A DNA stretch of 64,000 bases from contig NZ_JAJIUJ010000103.1 in NCBI RefSeq assembly GCF_020880415.1, positions 62,001-126,000 of the forward strand. The letters are read 5' to 3'. The DNA comes from Xanthomonas euvesicatoria pv. euvesicatoria. Lineage in GTDB: Bacteria > Pseudomonadota > Gammaproteobacteria > Xanthomonadales > Xanthomonadaceae. Both the position numbers and the translations under genes were made by a program. How positions within the stretch are numbered: position 1 is the first letter of the stretch; each line of letters begins with the position of its first letter. A model generated the notes under the pieces. It was not told the origin of the DNA. It did not search any database and saw only the letters and a program-made list of their open reading frames with translations. Shown here in pieces: positions 1 through 10,269 of this stretch.

Positions 1-1
1 C

Positions 2-1021
2 AGCAACGATGCCGAACGCCGGCTGGTGATCAACACCGTCGGCCCGGTCTGGGAAGGCAACCAGGTGTGGTTGATCCTGGGCGGCGGCGCGATCTTTGCC
101 GCGTTTCCGCCGTTGTATGCAGTGAGCTTCTCCGGGTTCTATCTGGCGATGTTCCTGATCCTGTTCGCGCTGATCCTGCGCCCGGTCGGTTTCAAGTTCC
201 GCGGCAAACTGGTGAGTCCGCGCTGGCGCAGCACTTGGGACTGGGCGTTGTTCGTCGGCGGCTTCATTCCGGCGCTGATCATGGGCGTGGCGGTCGGCAA
301 CGTGCTGCTGGGTGTGCCGTTCCACTTCGACGACAGCATGCGCACGTTCTACACCGGCAACCTGCTCGGGTTGCTGACGCCGTTCGCATTGCTCGCCGGC
401 TTGCTCAGCGTGGCGATGCTGCTCGCGCATGGCGCCGCGATGCTGGTGCTCAAGACCGATGGACCGGTGGCCGAGCGCGCGGCACGTTTCGGCGGCATCG
501 CCGCGCTGTGTGCGCTGGCACTGTTTGCAGCAGGCGGCGCATGGGTGGCGCTGGGTCTGCCCGGCTATGCGGTGACCTCGGTGCTGGCCACCGATGCGGC
601 CACCAACCCGCTCGGCAAGACCGCTGCGCTCACGGCCGCGGGCGGCTGGTTGCACAACTACAGCAGCATGCCGGCCACATTGATGGCGCCGCTGGTGGGC
701 CTGGTCGGGCTTGCGATGAGCGCGGTGTGCTTACGCCTGCGGCGCGGCGGCCTGGCCTTCATCGCCTCCGGCAGCGCCATCGTCGGCATCGTGTTCACGG
801 TGGGCTTTGCGTTGTTCCCGTTCCTGCTGCCCTCTTCCAGCGCGCCAAGCGCGAGCCTGACGGTGTGGGATGCATCCAGTAGCCGTCTGACGTTGTGGAT
901 CATGTTGCTGGCCACTGCCGTGTTCATGCCGATCGTGCTGGCGTACACGAGCTGGGTGTATCGCGTGCTCAAGGGCAAGGTCACCGACGATGCGGTCACG
1001 GCCAACCCCAACGCGTACTGA
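2..1021 (+). CDS. cydB: Cytochrome bd-type quinol oxidase subunit II (5'-truncated)
   Basis: Integral membrane subunit of the cytochrome bd quinol oxidase, which oxidises quinol and reduces oxygen at the inner membrane. The reading frame is open from base 2, so the true start lies upstream of the window. The GTG at base 26 is an internal Val codon and not the start. The motif [15 protein letters not shown] near the left edge is typical of the CydB family, followed by repeated hydrophobic helices through to residue 320. About 340 residues are present, against roughly 380 in complete CydB, so some 40-50 residues are missing. The small subunit gene cydX follows 88 bases downstream, which supports the assignment. 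Confidence 0.93.
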   Translation, partial: SNDAERRLVINTVGPVWEGNQVWLILGGGAIFAAFPPLYAVSFSGFYLAMFLILFALILRPVGFKFRGKLVSPRWRSTWDWALFVGGFIPALIMGVAVGNVLLGVPFHFDDSMRTFYTGNLLGLLTPFALLAGLLSVAMLLAHGAAMLVLKTDGPVAERAARFGGIAALCALALFAAGGAWVALGLPGYAVTSVLATDAATNPLGKTAALTAAGGWLHNYSSMPATLMAPLVGLVGLAMSAVCLRLRRGGLAFIASGSAIVGIVFTVGFALFPFLLPSSSAPSASLTVWDASSSRLTLWIMLLATAVFMPIVLAYTSWVYRVLKGKVTDDAVTANPNAY

Positions 1022-1109
1022 GCGCCGCGGCAGCGATCGCAGCGCCTGCGCTGCCGTTGCCGCACCGCGCGCCACCATCATCCTGTTCAACGATTCGAGG
1101 AGCACACCA

Positions 1110-1220
1110 ATGTGGTATTTCGCATGGATACTTGGCACCGGCCTGGCGGCATTGGCCGCGGTGCTCAACGGCATGTGGTTCGAAGCACGCGAGCCCGAGC
1201 GTGGCGAGCCGCCTCAGTAA
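1110..1220 (+). CDS. cydX: Cytochrome bd oxidase small subunit CydX
   Basis: A 36-residue single-helix protein beginning MWYFAWILGTGLA. The pattern MWYFxWILG, followed by one hydrophobic segment and a short acidic tail, is the signature of the CydX/YbgT family. In other proteobacteria this subunit is needed for stability and activity of the bd oxidase. It lies directly downstream of cydB on the same strand, the usual operon position. The upstream CGAGGAG, about 9 bases before the ATG, is a good ribosome binding site. It is short enough to be missed by length-filtered gene callers. Confidence 0.9.
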   Translation: MWYFAWILGTGLAALAAVLNGMWFEAREPERGEPPQ

Positions 1221-1279
1221 AATAATTTCATCAGATGCTTGCCGATTCCCCATTCCCTATGTAACATACGCGGCTCCTT

Positions 1280-1356
<77 letters not shown>

Positions 1357-1361
1357 GTTTC

Positions 1362-1397
1362 AAAACACAAACCGGCCTTGTGCCGGTTTTGTGTTTT
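1362..1397 (+). terminator. Rho-independent terminator after tRNA-Pro
   Basis: Near-perfect inverted repeat: AAAACACAAACCGGC and GCCGGTTTTGTGTTTT around a short loop, ending in a T-rich arm. It lies just after the tRNA CCA end and should end its transcript. The symmetric A/T arms mean it could work in both directions. Confidence 0.85.
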
Positions 1398-1439
1398 CAG
1401 GCGTCGTTGCACGCACGTGCGCGACGCGGATGGTCTGTC

Positions 1440-2705
1440 ATGTCTGTTGTCACTGCCGCGTCTTCTTCGTCCGCCCAGTTGCGTGGTCGCGGCCTGGTGC
1501 TGGCCGCGATCCTGCTGTCCGCATTCAACTTGCGCACCGCGGTGACGTCGCTGACGCCGCTGCTGGAACGCATTGCCGACGAGTACGCCTTCGGCGCGCC
1601 CACCATGGGTGCGCTCGGCATGTTGCCGACCGCAGCGTTCGCACTCACCGGCGTGGCAACGCCCGCATTGCTGCGCCGTTTCGGCTTGCTGCGCGTGGCG
1701 CTGTTGTCGATGGCGCTGGCCACGCTGGGGTTGGTGCTGCGCCCGCTGCTGCCGGGCACCGCCGGGTTGCTGGTCGGCTCGCTGGTGGCGTTGGCTGGCA
1801 TGGGCATGGGTAACGTGGTGCTGCCGCCGCTGGTGAAGCGCTACTTCGGCGACCGCGTGGGTCGGGTGAGCACGCTGTATATCACCGTGCTGCAGGTCGG
1901 CACGCTGCTGCCGGCCCTGCTGGCAGTGCCGGTGGCCGATGCGCTGGGTTGGCGCAGTTCGATGGTGGCGTGGGTGCTGCCGGCCCTGCTGGCAACGGCG
2001 GCGTGGGCCCTGGTGCACGCCAACCATCGGCGCATCCGCGCCACCGGCCCGGCACCGGTCACACCCACGCCCGAAGCCGAAGGCCGCGTCGCGCGTACGG
2101 CGCTGGGTTGGAGCATGGCGGTGACCTTCGGCATGACCTCGCTGGTGACCTATTCCATGTTCACCTGGCTGCCGACGCTGCTGCGCGAAGCCGGTGCATC
2201 GCCTGCGTTCGGCGGCACCATGGTGGCGTTGTTCGCGGCATTGGGCATGGTCGGCGCGCTGACCATGCCGGCGCTGGCGGTGCGCATGCGCAATCCGTTT
2301 CCGATCGTGCTGCTATGCGCAGCCTGCCACCTGGTCGCGTTCGCCGGGCTGTGGTGGGCGCCGCTGGCCGCACCGGTCCTGTGGGTGACCCTGCTCGGCC
2401 TGGGGCCGAGCACCTTTCCGCTGGCGTTGGTGTTGGTGAATCAGCGCAGCCGCACGGCGGCCGGTTCGGCCGCGCTGTCCGGTTTCTCGCAGGGCGTGGG
2501 CTATGCGGTGAGCTGCCTGGGGCCGTTCCTGTTCGGCTGGCTGCACGCGCACAGCGGCGGCTGGACCTCCCCGTTCGTGTTCCTGGTCATCTGCCTGCTG
2601 GTGCAGCTGGCCGCCGCCTGGGTAGCCTGCCGCCCGCAGTTTCTGGAAGATGCGTGGACGCCGCCGGCACGCGGCGCCCGCGCGCTCAACGTACCGGCAG
2701 ACTGA
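1440..2705 (+). CDS. MFS transporter, CynX/NimT family
   Basis: A 421-residue inner-membrane protein with about 12 predicted helices. The early motif SAFNLRTAVTSLTPLL is characteristic of the CynX/NimT branch of the major facilitator superfamily (cyanate and nitroimidazole transporters). The substrate here is unknown. The frame is open further upstream into the terminator region, but the ATG at 1440 gives the family-like N-terminus (MSVVTAASSSSAQLRG), so I chose it. Its 3' end overlaps the convergent hydrolase gene by 20 bases. No operon partner is visible, and nothing suggests specific regulation. Confidence 0.85.
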   Translation: MSVVTAASSSSAQLRGRGLVLAAILLSAFNLRTAVTSLTPLLERIADEYAFGAPTMGALGMLPTAAFALTGVATPALLRRFGLLRVALLSMALATLGLVLRPLLPGTAGLLVGSLVALAGMGMGNVVLPPLVKRYFGDRVGRVSTLYITVLQVGTLLPALLAVPVADALGWRSSMVAWVLPALLATAAWALVHANHRRIRATGPAPVTPTPEAEGRVARTALGWSMAVTFGMTSLVTYSMFTWLPTLLREAGASPAFGGTMVALFAALGMVGALTMPALAVRMRNPFPIVLLCAACHLVAFAGLWWAPLAAPVLWVTLLGLGPSTFPLALVLVNQRSRTAAGSAALSGFSQGVGYAVSCLGPFLFGWLHAHSGGWTSPFVFLVICLLVQLAAAWVACRPQFLEDAWTPPARGARALNVPAD

Positions 2706-4599
2706 TGTAGCTGGGCTGCTCGGGGGACACGTACACCCGCTGCGTGGCCTTCTGATAATCGCCGGGCTTGGCGAAGAAGATATTGGGCACGTAGGTCTGC
2801 GGGTTGCGGTCGTACAGCGGGAACAGGCTGGACTGCACCTGCACCATCACCCGGTGGCCCGGCTGGAAGGTGTGGTTGGCGGTTGGCAGGCCGAACTGGA
2901 ATGCCAGCGGCTGATTGGAGGCCAAGGGTTTGGGCGTGCTGAAGCTCTCGCGGTAGCGGCCGCGGAAGATCGCCAGCGACACCGGCAACTCGTAGCCGCC
3001 CATCTTCGGGTTCGACGCCATCTCCTCCGGATACACATCAATCAGCTTCACCACCCAATCGCTGTCGCTGCCGCTGGTGGAGGCCTGCAGATGCACTTCG
3101 GGGGCACCGGCGATCTGCAGCGGCTCGGTCAGCGGCTCGGTGACGAAGGTCAGCACGTCAGGGCGGCCATCGACAAAGCGCTGGTCGTGCACCAACCAGG
3201 TGGTCCACATCGCGCGGTCGGCAAAATCCACCGGGCGCGGCACGAACGGCACCGGCTTGGCGGGGTCGGACACGTACTCTTCAAAGCCCGCCTGCCCGGC
3301 CACCGGTTGCTGGAACGACAACTTGCCGCCGGCCTGCAGATACAGCGGCCTGCTGGACGAGGCGCAGCCCTTGTCGCAACTGCGCGGCCACGCCTTGAGG
3401 CGGTCCCAATGGTTTTCGCCGGTGTTGTAGATGAACACCGGCGGCGTGTCTGCCTTGGGCGCGCCATCGACCAGGTACTGGTCCAGGAACGGGCGCAGCA
3501 CCTCGGAACGGAACTGGCGCGCGGTATCGCCTTCGAAATTCAGCGCGCCCAAGGCACTGCCGTCGTAGTTCACCTGACTGTGGCGCCACGGGCCCATCAC
3601 CAGGTAGTTGAGCGTATTGCGCTGGTCGCGCGGCTCCATCGCCGCGTAGCTGTGGATCGCCCCCCACATGTCTTCCTGATCCCACAGGCCTTGCAGCCAC
3701 ATCGTGGGCACCTTCAGCGGCGTGCGCGCCATTACCTTGTCGAGCGCCTGCTCCTGCCAGAACGCGTCATAGGCGGCGTGTTCGGTGAGCTTGTGCCACC
3801 ACGGCAATTGCTCCAGACCTGCGGCCTTGGCGAAGTCGCCGGCCGAGCCGGCCTGCAGGAAGTTGCTGTAATCGTCGTGCCCCTGACGCGCGATGCCGGC
3901 GCCCTTGCCGCGCTTGCTGAGCTGGCCGGTGAAGTAATCGAAATTCACCTGGCGGAACGCGCCGTAATTGAACCAGTCGTCGCCCATCCAGCCGTCGATC
4001 ATCGGGCTTTCCGGCACCGCCACCTTCAACGCCGGATGCGGGTTGGTCAGTGCCATCACCACGGTGAAGCCTTCGTAGGACGAGCCGATCATGCCGACCT
4101 TGCCATTGGATTCCTTGACGTTCTTCACCAGCCAGTCGATGGTGTCCCAGGCATCGGTGGCATGGTCGACCTCGCTGGGATTGAGCGGCCCACGCAGCGG
4201 GCGCGTCATCACGTAATCGCCTTCGGAACCGTATTTGCCGCGCACGTCCTGAAACACACGGATGTAGCCGCCTTCCACGAAGACGTCGTCGCCGGCAGAC
4301 AGCAGGTCCTTCATATGCGGCGAGGCCAGCCGTTCGGTGCGGCCACTGGCGTCGTAAGGCGTGCGTGTCAGCATGATCGGTGCGTTCCTGGCGCCCTTCG
4401 GCAGCACGATCACCGTGTGCAGCTTGACCCCATCGCGCATCGGAATCATCACCTCGCGCTTGATGTAGTCGTTGCTCGCATCGGCAGCCACGAACGGCTT
4501 GCCGGTGATGTCCGGCGTCATCGGCGAGGTTTGCGCCCAGGCGCTGCCGGTGGCGGCGGCAATGGCGGTGGCGAGCAGGCAGGCGGCAAGGCGGCGCAT
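2686..4599 (-). CDS. CocE/NonD family serine hydrolase (X-Pro dipeptidyl-peptidase-like), secreted
   Basis: A 637-residue protein starting with a clear Sec signal peptide (MRRLAACLLATAIAAATGSAWA). The frame extends 80 codons upstream, but the signal peptide fixes the start at 4599. The alpha/beta-hydrolase nucleophile lies in GSSYEGF, the GxSYxG pattern of the CocE/glutaryl-7-ACA acylase/XPDAP family. Likely acid and base residues occur in GLWDQED and GPWRHSQ. The C-terminal half is the jelly-roll domain of this family. These enzymes cleave acyl or X-Pro bonds; the substrate here is not predictable. The gene is convergent with the MFS gene and divergent from the fucosidase. Confidence 0.88.
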   Translation of the reverse strand: MRRLAACLLATAIAAATGSAWAQTSPMTPDITGKPFVAADASNDYIKREVMIPMRDGVKLHTVIVLPKGARNAPIMLTRTPYDASGRTERLASPHMKDLLSAGDDVFVEGGYIRVFQDVRGKYGSEGDYVMTRPLRGPLNPSEVDHATDAWDTIDWLVKNVKESNGKVGMIGSSYEGFTVVMALTNPHPALKVAVPESPMIDGWMGDDWFNYGAFRQVNFDYFTGQLSKRGKGAGIARQGHDDYSNFLQAGSAGDFAKAAGLEQLPWWHKLTEHAAYDAFWQEQALDKVMARTPLKVPTMWLQGLWDQEDMWGAIHSYAAMEPRDQRNTLNYLVMGPWRHSQVNYDGSALGALNFEGDTARQFRSEVLRPFLDQYLVDGAPKADTPPVFIYNTGENHWDRLKAWPRSCDKGCASSSRPLYLQAGGKLSFQQPVAGQAGFEEYVSDPAKPVPFVPRPVDFADRAMWTTWLVHDQRFVDGRPDVLTFVTEPLTEPLQIAGAPEVHLQASTSGSDSDWVVKLIDVYPEEMASNPKMGGYELPVSLAIFRGRYRESFSTPKPLASNQPLAFQFGLPTANHTFQPGHRVMVQVQSSLFPLYDRNPQTYVPNIFFAKPGDYQKATQRVYVSPEQPSYISLPVR

Positions 4600-4923
4600 G
4601 GAATCTCCGGCAGCAACGGTGGGCAGGATGAACAACTGCAGCAGCGTAGGCACAGACAACTGGCTTGCGGGAGTGTCGAAGGTACCGGGTCGGCCACGCT
4701 GCGCAGAGCACGCGCCGCGGATCGGCGGCAAGGCAACGCCTTGGTGTTGTCCTGAAATGACCACGCCGTGCATTGCATCCCTTGCACGCCAGACTTCGAT
4801 CGGTGCGCGCAGGCCACCCCCAAGCCAAGCAAACGTCATTGGCAGACCGGCAAAATCGCACGCTTCCGCAGGCGCGGCAGATGCTTTACAACGTTTGATC
4901 CCACGATTGCAGCGACCGCTCGT

Positions 4924-7335
4924 ATGCGCGATATCCCCTCACATGCCTGTGCCGACCCACACCGCCGTCGCCTGCTCACCCACCTCGGTGCGGCCGCGCT
5001 GCTGCCGTTGCTCGGCCGTGCTGGCAGTAGCGACGCGACCACGCCACCGGCACGCCCCACCCGTTCGCCGGTGCTGCCGCCCGAGCATGCGCTGCGCCTG
5101 CCCTATGCGGCACCTGCCGCCGATGCCCAGCTGTTGCGTGAAGGACTGCCGATCGGCAATGGCCGGCTCGGTGCGCTCTGCGGCGGAGCTCCTGCCTGCG
5201 AGACGCTGTTCGTTTCCGAAGGCAGCCTCTGGTCGGGCGGCAGCAACGCGGTGCTGCAGGACGATGGCCAGTTTGCGTATACCAAGGAAGAGTTCGGCAG
5301 CTTCATGCTGCTGGCCAAACTCTTCGTGGAACTGGAAGGGCATGCGCAGGCGCAGGTGTTCGATTACCAGCGCGAACTGGACATGAGCAACGGCTGCGTA
5401 CGCGTGCGCTATCGCATCGGCGACACGCGTTATACGCGGACGCTGTTCGCAAGCCACCCGGATGCGGCCATCGTGTTGCGCCTGGATTGCGAAGGCGCAG
5501 GCAGCCACCGTGGCCGCATTCGCCTGATCGATACGCATGCCGGCGCCGGTCGCGCCGACGGCGACGCTGGGCTGCGCTTCGCCGGCCAGCTCGATAACGG
5601 CCTGCGCTATGCCGCAGCGCTGCGCGTGCACAGCGACGATGGCAGTCTCGAAACAGGCGACGGCCTCCTGCAGTTTCGTGACTGCCGTGGCCTGACCATC
5701 GTGTTGTGCGGCGACACCGATTACGCCGCCGATGGCGCACGCGGCTGGCGCGACCCCACGCGCGACCCGCTTGCGCGGGCGCGCCACCGCGCACAGGCCG
5801 CCGCTTCAGTGCCTGCGGCGCTGTTGCTGGATACCCATGTCGCCGATCACCGTGCGCTGTTCGACACGTTGCAGGTGGAGCTTGGCCAGTCCAGCGATGC
5901 GCAGCGCGGCCTGGAAACCTGGCAGCGAATCCAGGCCCGCGCCGCGGCACCTGCGCTCCCCGACCCGGAACTGGAAGTGGCCTATCTGCAATTTGGCCGC
6001 TATCTCACCATCGCCGCCTCGCGCGATGGATTGCCCACCAACCTGCAGGGTTTGTGGCTGGAAAACAACGAGCCGCCCTGGATGAGCGATTACCACAGCG
6101 ACGTCAATCTGCAGATGAACTACTGGCTGGCAGATCCTTCCGGGTTGGGCACCTGCGTCGATGCGCTGACACGCTATTGCCTGGCGCAGCTGCCGTCGTG
6201 GACACGCATCACCCAGGCTCACTTCAACGACCCGCGCAATCGTTTTCGCAATACCTCCGGCAAGATCGCCGGCTGGACCGTGGCCATTTCCACCAATCCG
6301 TTCGGCGGCAATGGCTGGTACTGGCATCCGGCAGGCAACGCGTGGTTATGCGACAGCCTGTGGCAGCACTACGAGTTCACCCAGAACCGGGACGACCTGA
6401 CGCGCATCTATCCGCTGCTCAAGGGCGCCTGCCAATTCTGGCAGGCGCCCTTGATCGCAATGGAGGTCACCGATGCCGACGGCCGCACTCGACAGTGCCT
6501 GGTCGACGATCATGACTGGTCGCCCGAGCATGGTCCGGAAAATGCGCGCGGTATTGCCTACGCGCAGGAACTGGTATGGACGTTGTTTGGGCAATACCGC
6601 CAGGCCAGCGCCCTGCTTGGCCGCGACGCGGCTTACGCCGCGACCGTCGCCACGCTGCAGCAGCGTCTGTACCTGCCGGAAATCAGCCCGCTAAGCGGCC
6701 AATTGCAGGAATGGATGTCCCCCACCGACCTGGGTGAAGCCCATCACCGGCACCTGTCGCCGCTGATGGGTTTATTCCCCGGCCATCGCCTGCACCCGGA
6801 TCTGGGGCCGCCCGCGCAGGTGGAAGCAGCGCGCAGGCTGTTGGAAGCGCGCGGGATGCAGAGCTTTGGCTGGGCCTGCGCGTGGCGGGCGCTGTGCTGG
6901 GCAAGACTGGGCGATGCGGAGCGTGCTTATGCGCTGGTGCTGACCAATCTGAAACCCTCGATCGGTCACAGCAATGGCACCGCGCCGAATCTGTTCGATA
7001 TCTACGATCTCAGCCAGCACGGCGACCCCACCCTTGGCGGGGTGTTCCAGATCGATGCCAACTTCGGCACCCCGGCCGCAATGCTGGAAATGCTGCTGTA
7101 TTCGCGCCCTGGCCAGATCACGCTGCTGCCGGCACTGCCCAAGGCCTGGGCCGCGCAAGGCCGCGTTACCGGCCTGGGCGCACGTGGCGGATTTACGGTG
7201 GACATGGCGTGGCGCAACGGCGTGCCGACGCAGGTCAGCGTGCGCAGTGTCGGCGGCACCCGCACCCGCATTGCCTGGGGCGCCCAGGCGCACGACATTA
7301 CAATTGCACGCGGCCAAGTGCGGCGCGTGCTGTGA
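4924..7335 (+). CDS. Glycoside hydrolase family 95 alpha-L-fucosidase, exported
   Basis: An 803-residue enzyme expected to remove alpha-L-fucose (or alpha-L-galactose) from oligosaccharides, for example plant xyloglucan. GH95 hallmarks are visible: GLPIGNGRLGAL and LWSGG in the N-terminal domain, DYHSDVNLQMNYW (the two catalytic Asn), the SPEH segment holding the general acid Glu, and QIDANFG holding the conserved Asp. The N-terminus has HRRRLLTHLGAAALLPLL, a twin-arginine-like export signal. The frame is open 52 codons further upstream, but the ATG at 4924 places the twin Arg close to the start. Length fits the family (about 780). Confidence 0.9.
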   Translation: MRDIPSHACADPHRRRLLTHLGAAALLPLLGRAGSSDATTPPARPTRSPVLPPEHALRLPYAAPAADAQLLREGLPIGNGRLGALCGGAPACETLFVSEGSLWSGGSNAVLQDDGQFAYTKEEFGSFMLLAKLFVELEGHAQAQVFDYQRELDMSNGCVRVRYRIGDTRYTRTLFASHPDAAIVLRLDCEGAGSHRGRIRLIDTHAGAGRADGDAGLRFAGQLDNGLRYAAALRVHSDDGSLETGDGLLQFRDCRGLTIVLCGDTDYAADGARGWRDPTRDPLARARHRAQAAASVPAALLLDTHVADHRALFDTLQVELGQSSDAQRGLETWQRIQARAAAPALPDPELEVAYLQFGRYLTIAASRDGLPTNLQGLWLENNEPPWMSDYHSDVNLQMNYWLADPSGLGTCVDALTRYCLAQLPSWTRITQAHFNDPRNRFRNTSGKIAGWTVAISTNPFGGNGWYWHPAGNAWLCDSLWQHYEFTQNRDDLTRIYPLLKGACQFWQAPLIAMEVTDADGRTRQCLVDDHDWSPEHGPENARGIAYAQELVWTLFGQYRQASALLGRDAAYAATVATLQQRLYLPEISPLSGQLQEWMSPTDLGEAHHRHLSPLMGLFPGHRLHPDLGPPAQVEAARRLLEARGMQSFGWACAWRALCWARLGDAERAYALVLTNLKPSIGHSNGTAPNLFDIYDLSQHGDPTLGGVFQIDANFGTPAAMLEMLLYSRPGQITLLPALPKAWAAQGRVTGLGARGGFTVDMAWRNGVPTQVSVRSVGGTRTRIAWGAQAHDITIARGQVRRVL

Positions 7336-7435
7336 GCCGGCCCCGCAGGCCGGCAGCGCCTGCAGCATGACGCCGTTGCAGGCGGCGTCTGCGTGGCGGC
7401 CCTTGATGGGTGTTCGCTAGGGGTGTCCAGCTTTC

Positions 7436-8680
7436 CTAATGCCGCACCTGGCCTTCGCCACGCACCACGAAGCGCTCCACCGTCAGCGCTTCCAGGCCCA
7501 TGGGGCCATAGGAATGCAGGCGTGTGGTGGAGATGCCGATCTCCGCGCCCAGGCCCAGTTCACCGCCATCGGAAAAGCGCGAGGAGGCGTTCACCATCAC
7601 CACCGCAGAGCGTAGCGACTGCACGAATCGCTCGGCGTTGTCGGCATCCTGCGTGGCGATGACTTCGGTGTGGTCCGAGCCGTACTGGCGGATGTGCGCC
7701 AGCGCCGTGTCCAGGTCCGGCACCACGCGGATGGCCAGAATCAGATCCAGGAATTCCGCGGCATAGTCGTCGTCGCTGGCAGCAGCGATGTCCGGCAGCA
7801 CCGCCTGCGTCGCCGCATCGCCACGCAGTTCAACCTTGCGTTCGCGCAATGCCTGCGCGGCAAGCGGCAAGAAGCGCTCGGCGATGCCTGCATGCACCAG
7901 CAAGGTCTCCAGCGAATTACAGGCCGACGGCCGCGTCGCCTTGCCATCGATCAGCAGGCGCAGCGCAAGCTCCATCTCGGCGGATGCATCCACAAACAGG
8001 TGGCACACCCCCTTGTAGTGCTTGATCACCGGCACGCGCGCGTGCTCGGCGACAAACCGGATCAGGCCTTCGCCGCCGCGCGGAATCGCCAGATCGACGA
8101 TATCGTTAAGCTGCAGCAGTTCCAGCATGGTCTCGCGGCGCAGATCCTCGACCAGGGTCAGCGCCGCGTCCGGCACATTGGCCTCGCGCAAGGCCCGCTG
8201 CAGTGCGCGCGCAATGGCGGTATTGGAATGGATCGCCTCCGAGCCACCGCGCAGGATCACGCCATTGCCGGCTTTGATGCACAGCGCCGCAGCGTCAGCC
8301 GTGACGTTGGGCCGCGCCTCGTAGATCATCGCGATCACGCCCAGCGGCACACGCACCTTCTGCACGCGAATCCCGTTGGGGCGCACATCTTCGCGGGTGA
8401 TCCGACCCACCGGGTCGGGCAGCTGCGCCACCTCGCGCAATGCGGCCGCGATGCCGGCCAGGCGCTTGTCGTCCAGCGCCAGCCGATCGAGCATGGCACT
8501 GCCGGTGCCCTTGGCACGCGCGGCCTCCAGATCGCGCGCATTGGCGGCCAGAATCGCCGCCGCATCGGCTTCCAGCGCGGCCGCCATCGCGTCCAGCAAG
8601 GCATGCTTGGCCGGTGCAGACAATTGCGACACCACCTGCGCGGCGTCACGGCATTGCAGAGCGAGGGTTTTGATGGTCAT
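7436..8680 (-). CDS. proA: Gamma-glutamyl phosphate reductase
   Basis: A 414-residue cytosolic enzyme of proline synthesis. It reduces gamma-glutamyl phosphate, made by ProB, to glutamate semialdehyde with NADPH. Family motifs include [17 protein letters not shown] and [12 protein letters not shown] near the middle, and the Cys nucleophile in [14 protein letters not shown]. The start at 8680 was chosen over an in-frame one 18 codons upstream because the upstream part is translated from an intergenic repeat. It is the last gene of the minus-strand arg/pro block, 160 bases after proB, with a repeat pair in the gap. Confidence 0.95.
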
Positions 8681-8688
8681 TTGGGGGC

Positions 8689-8837
8689 CGGGATTTGGGA
8701 GTCGGGATTGGAGATTTGCAAAAGCAGGCGACATCGTTTTATTAGCACAACGGACTCATTCACTGTAACAAAGCGGCAAAAGGTGAAACGCGCAGCACAC
8801 ATGCTTTTGCGAATCCCCAATCCCAAATGTCGAATCT
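8689..8837. repeat. Inverted pair of GGGATT(C/T)GG-type repeats
   Basis: At 8689-8713 the strand reads CCGGGATTTGGGAGTCGGGA and continues in the same style. At 8811-8837 the reverse orientation appears (GAATCCCCAATCCCAAATG). The two arms enclose about 100 bases with no gene, between proB and proA. The same unit family occurs at 1242, 17630-17755, 40214 and 54226-54313. Confidence 0.75.
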
Positions 8838-8840
8838 CTG

Positions 8841-9995
8841 CTACAACACCACCAGATCATCGCGATGCACCACGTTTTCGCCGTAACTGTAGCCGAGCAC
8901 GTTCTCGATCTCGCGCGAGTGGCGGCCTGCGATACGACGGATATCCAGGGCCGAATACTGGCTGACGCCGCGTGCCAGACACTGGTCGCCCGCGGTGTCG
9001 CGCAGACGAATCTCCACCATGTCGCCGCGACGGAAATCGCCCTGCGCGCCGGCCACGCCGCCTGGCAACAGCGAGGCGCCCTTGCCGGTCAGGGCCGCTG
9101 CGGCGCCGTCGTCGATGAGGATCGCACCCGCTTCCACCGGTGCGTGCCGCAGCCAGTATTTTCGCGCAGCGATGCGCGCGCGCGCGGCGTGGATGCGCGT
9201 GCCACGCAGGCGGTCCTGCGCCAGGGCGCGCACCACCTCGCCACTTCGGCCGTTGAATAGATAGGTTTCGATGCCGGCCGCACCGGCCTTTGCTGCGGCT
9301 TCCAGTTTGGTGCGCATGCCGCCGGTCCCCACGTTGCTGCCGCTGCCGCCGGCCATCGCCAGCACTTCAGGGGTGAGCTCGGGCACATCGTCGAGCGGGC
9401 GCGCCAGCGGATTGCTACGTGGGTCGGCGCTATACAACCCATCGATGTCGGTGGCGATGAACAACGCGTCGGCATCGACCAGCGCAGCCACGATCGCGGC
9501 CAGGTTGTCGTTATCGCCCAGCTTCAACTCATCCACCGAGACGGTGTCGTTTTCGTTGATCACCGGCAGCGCACCCAGCCGCAGCAACTCGCCCAAGGTG
9601 GCACGCGCGTTGAGATAGCGGCGACGGTTGCGCAAGTCGTCATGCGTGAGCAGTACCTGCGCCACCGGCCGCTCGAAAAAGCGCTGCCATAACGCAATCA
9701 GCTGCGCTTGGCCCAAGGCGGCCAGTGCCTGCCGCGCCGCGATCGGCGCGCCGACATCCGCCGCTTTGGGCAGGATGGCGCGACCAGCGGCCACCGCGCC
9801 CGACGAGACGATCACCAGCTCGCGCCCGGCTGCCAGATTGGCGGAAACGAACTGCGCCAGACCCAGCGCGAAGCGCGGGGACAGGCCACCGCCATCGGCG
9901 GCGAGCAGGCTGCTGCCGACTTTGAGCACCGCACGGCGCCACGGCGGCAGCGCCTGCTCGGTAAACGGCGACAACGTGCTGGCAGGCGTGCTCAT
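8841..9995 (-). CDS. proB: Glutamate 5-kinase
   Basis: A 384-residue enzyme catalysing the first step of proline synthesis, ATP-dependent phosphorylation of glutamate. The N-terminal amino-acid-kinase domain shows VLKVGSSLL, VIVSSGAVAAG, VINENDTVS and IDGLYSADP. The C-terminal PUA domain follows (about residues 290-384, with DMVEIRL and GVSQYSALDIRRI). The start at 9995 gives the N-terminus MSTPASTLSPF; a start 11 codons upstream is possible and would overlap yciI. It lies 13 bases after the yciI-like gene, and so is in the arginine/proline operon. Confidence 0.95.
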   Translation of the reverse strand: MSTPASTLSPFTEQALPPWRRAVLKVGSSLLAADGGGLSPRFALGLAQFVSANLAAGRELVIVSSGAVAAGRAILPKAADVGAPIAARQALAALGQAQLIALWQRFFERPVAQVLLTHDDLRNRRRYLNARATLGELLRLGALPVINENDTVSVDELKLGDNDNLAAIVAALVDADALFIATDIDGLYSADPRSNPLARPLDDVPELTPEVLAMAGGSGSNVGTGGMRTKLEAAAKAGAAGIETYLFNGRSGEVVRALAQDRLRGTRIHAARARIAARKYWLRHAPVEAGAILIDDGAAAALTGKGASLLPGGVAGAQGDFRRGDMVEIRLRDTAGDQCLARGVSQYSALDIRRIAGRHSREIENVLGYSYGENVVHRDDLVVL

Positions 9996-10008
9996 GGCAA
10001 TGGCGTCC

Positions 10009-10269
10009 TCAGTGCGTGTTCCACTCATACACGGTCAGTGCAGAAGCATCGCGCAGCACCAGCGGGTCGCGCGCAACGATCTGCTGCGCCTCTTGAAGCG
10101 TGGCCACGTTGACCAGCACATACGCGCCACCGCTGCGATCGCTGAAGCCGCCGGTCAGCTCGAGCTGCCCGGCGGCGCGCAATGCATCGAGAAAGTCCAG
10201 ATGCGGCTGCACCACATCGGCGGGAAACCCCGGCTTGCGCAGCGCAAGCACCAGATAGCGGGTCGTCAT
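10009..10269 (-). CDS. YciI-like (EthD/ABM-fold) small protein
   Basis: An 86-residue protein of the YciI/YCII family, beginning [14 protein letters not shown]. It has the family's features of a ferredoxin-like fold, including [20 protein letters not shown] and [19 protein letters not shown]. The ATG overlaps the argH stop by 4 bases (ATGA), and proB follows after 13 bases, so it is translationally linked to the arginine and proline genes. Family function is poorly defined. A metabolite-handling role in this pathway is only suggested by position. Confidence 0.8.
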   Translation of the reverse strand: MTTRYLVLALRKPGFPADVVQPHLDFLDALRAAGQLELTGGFSDRSGGAYVLVNVATLQEAQQIVARDPLVLRDASALTVYEWNTH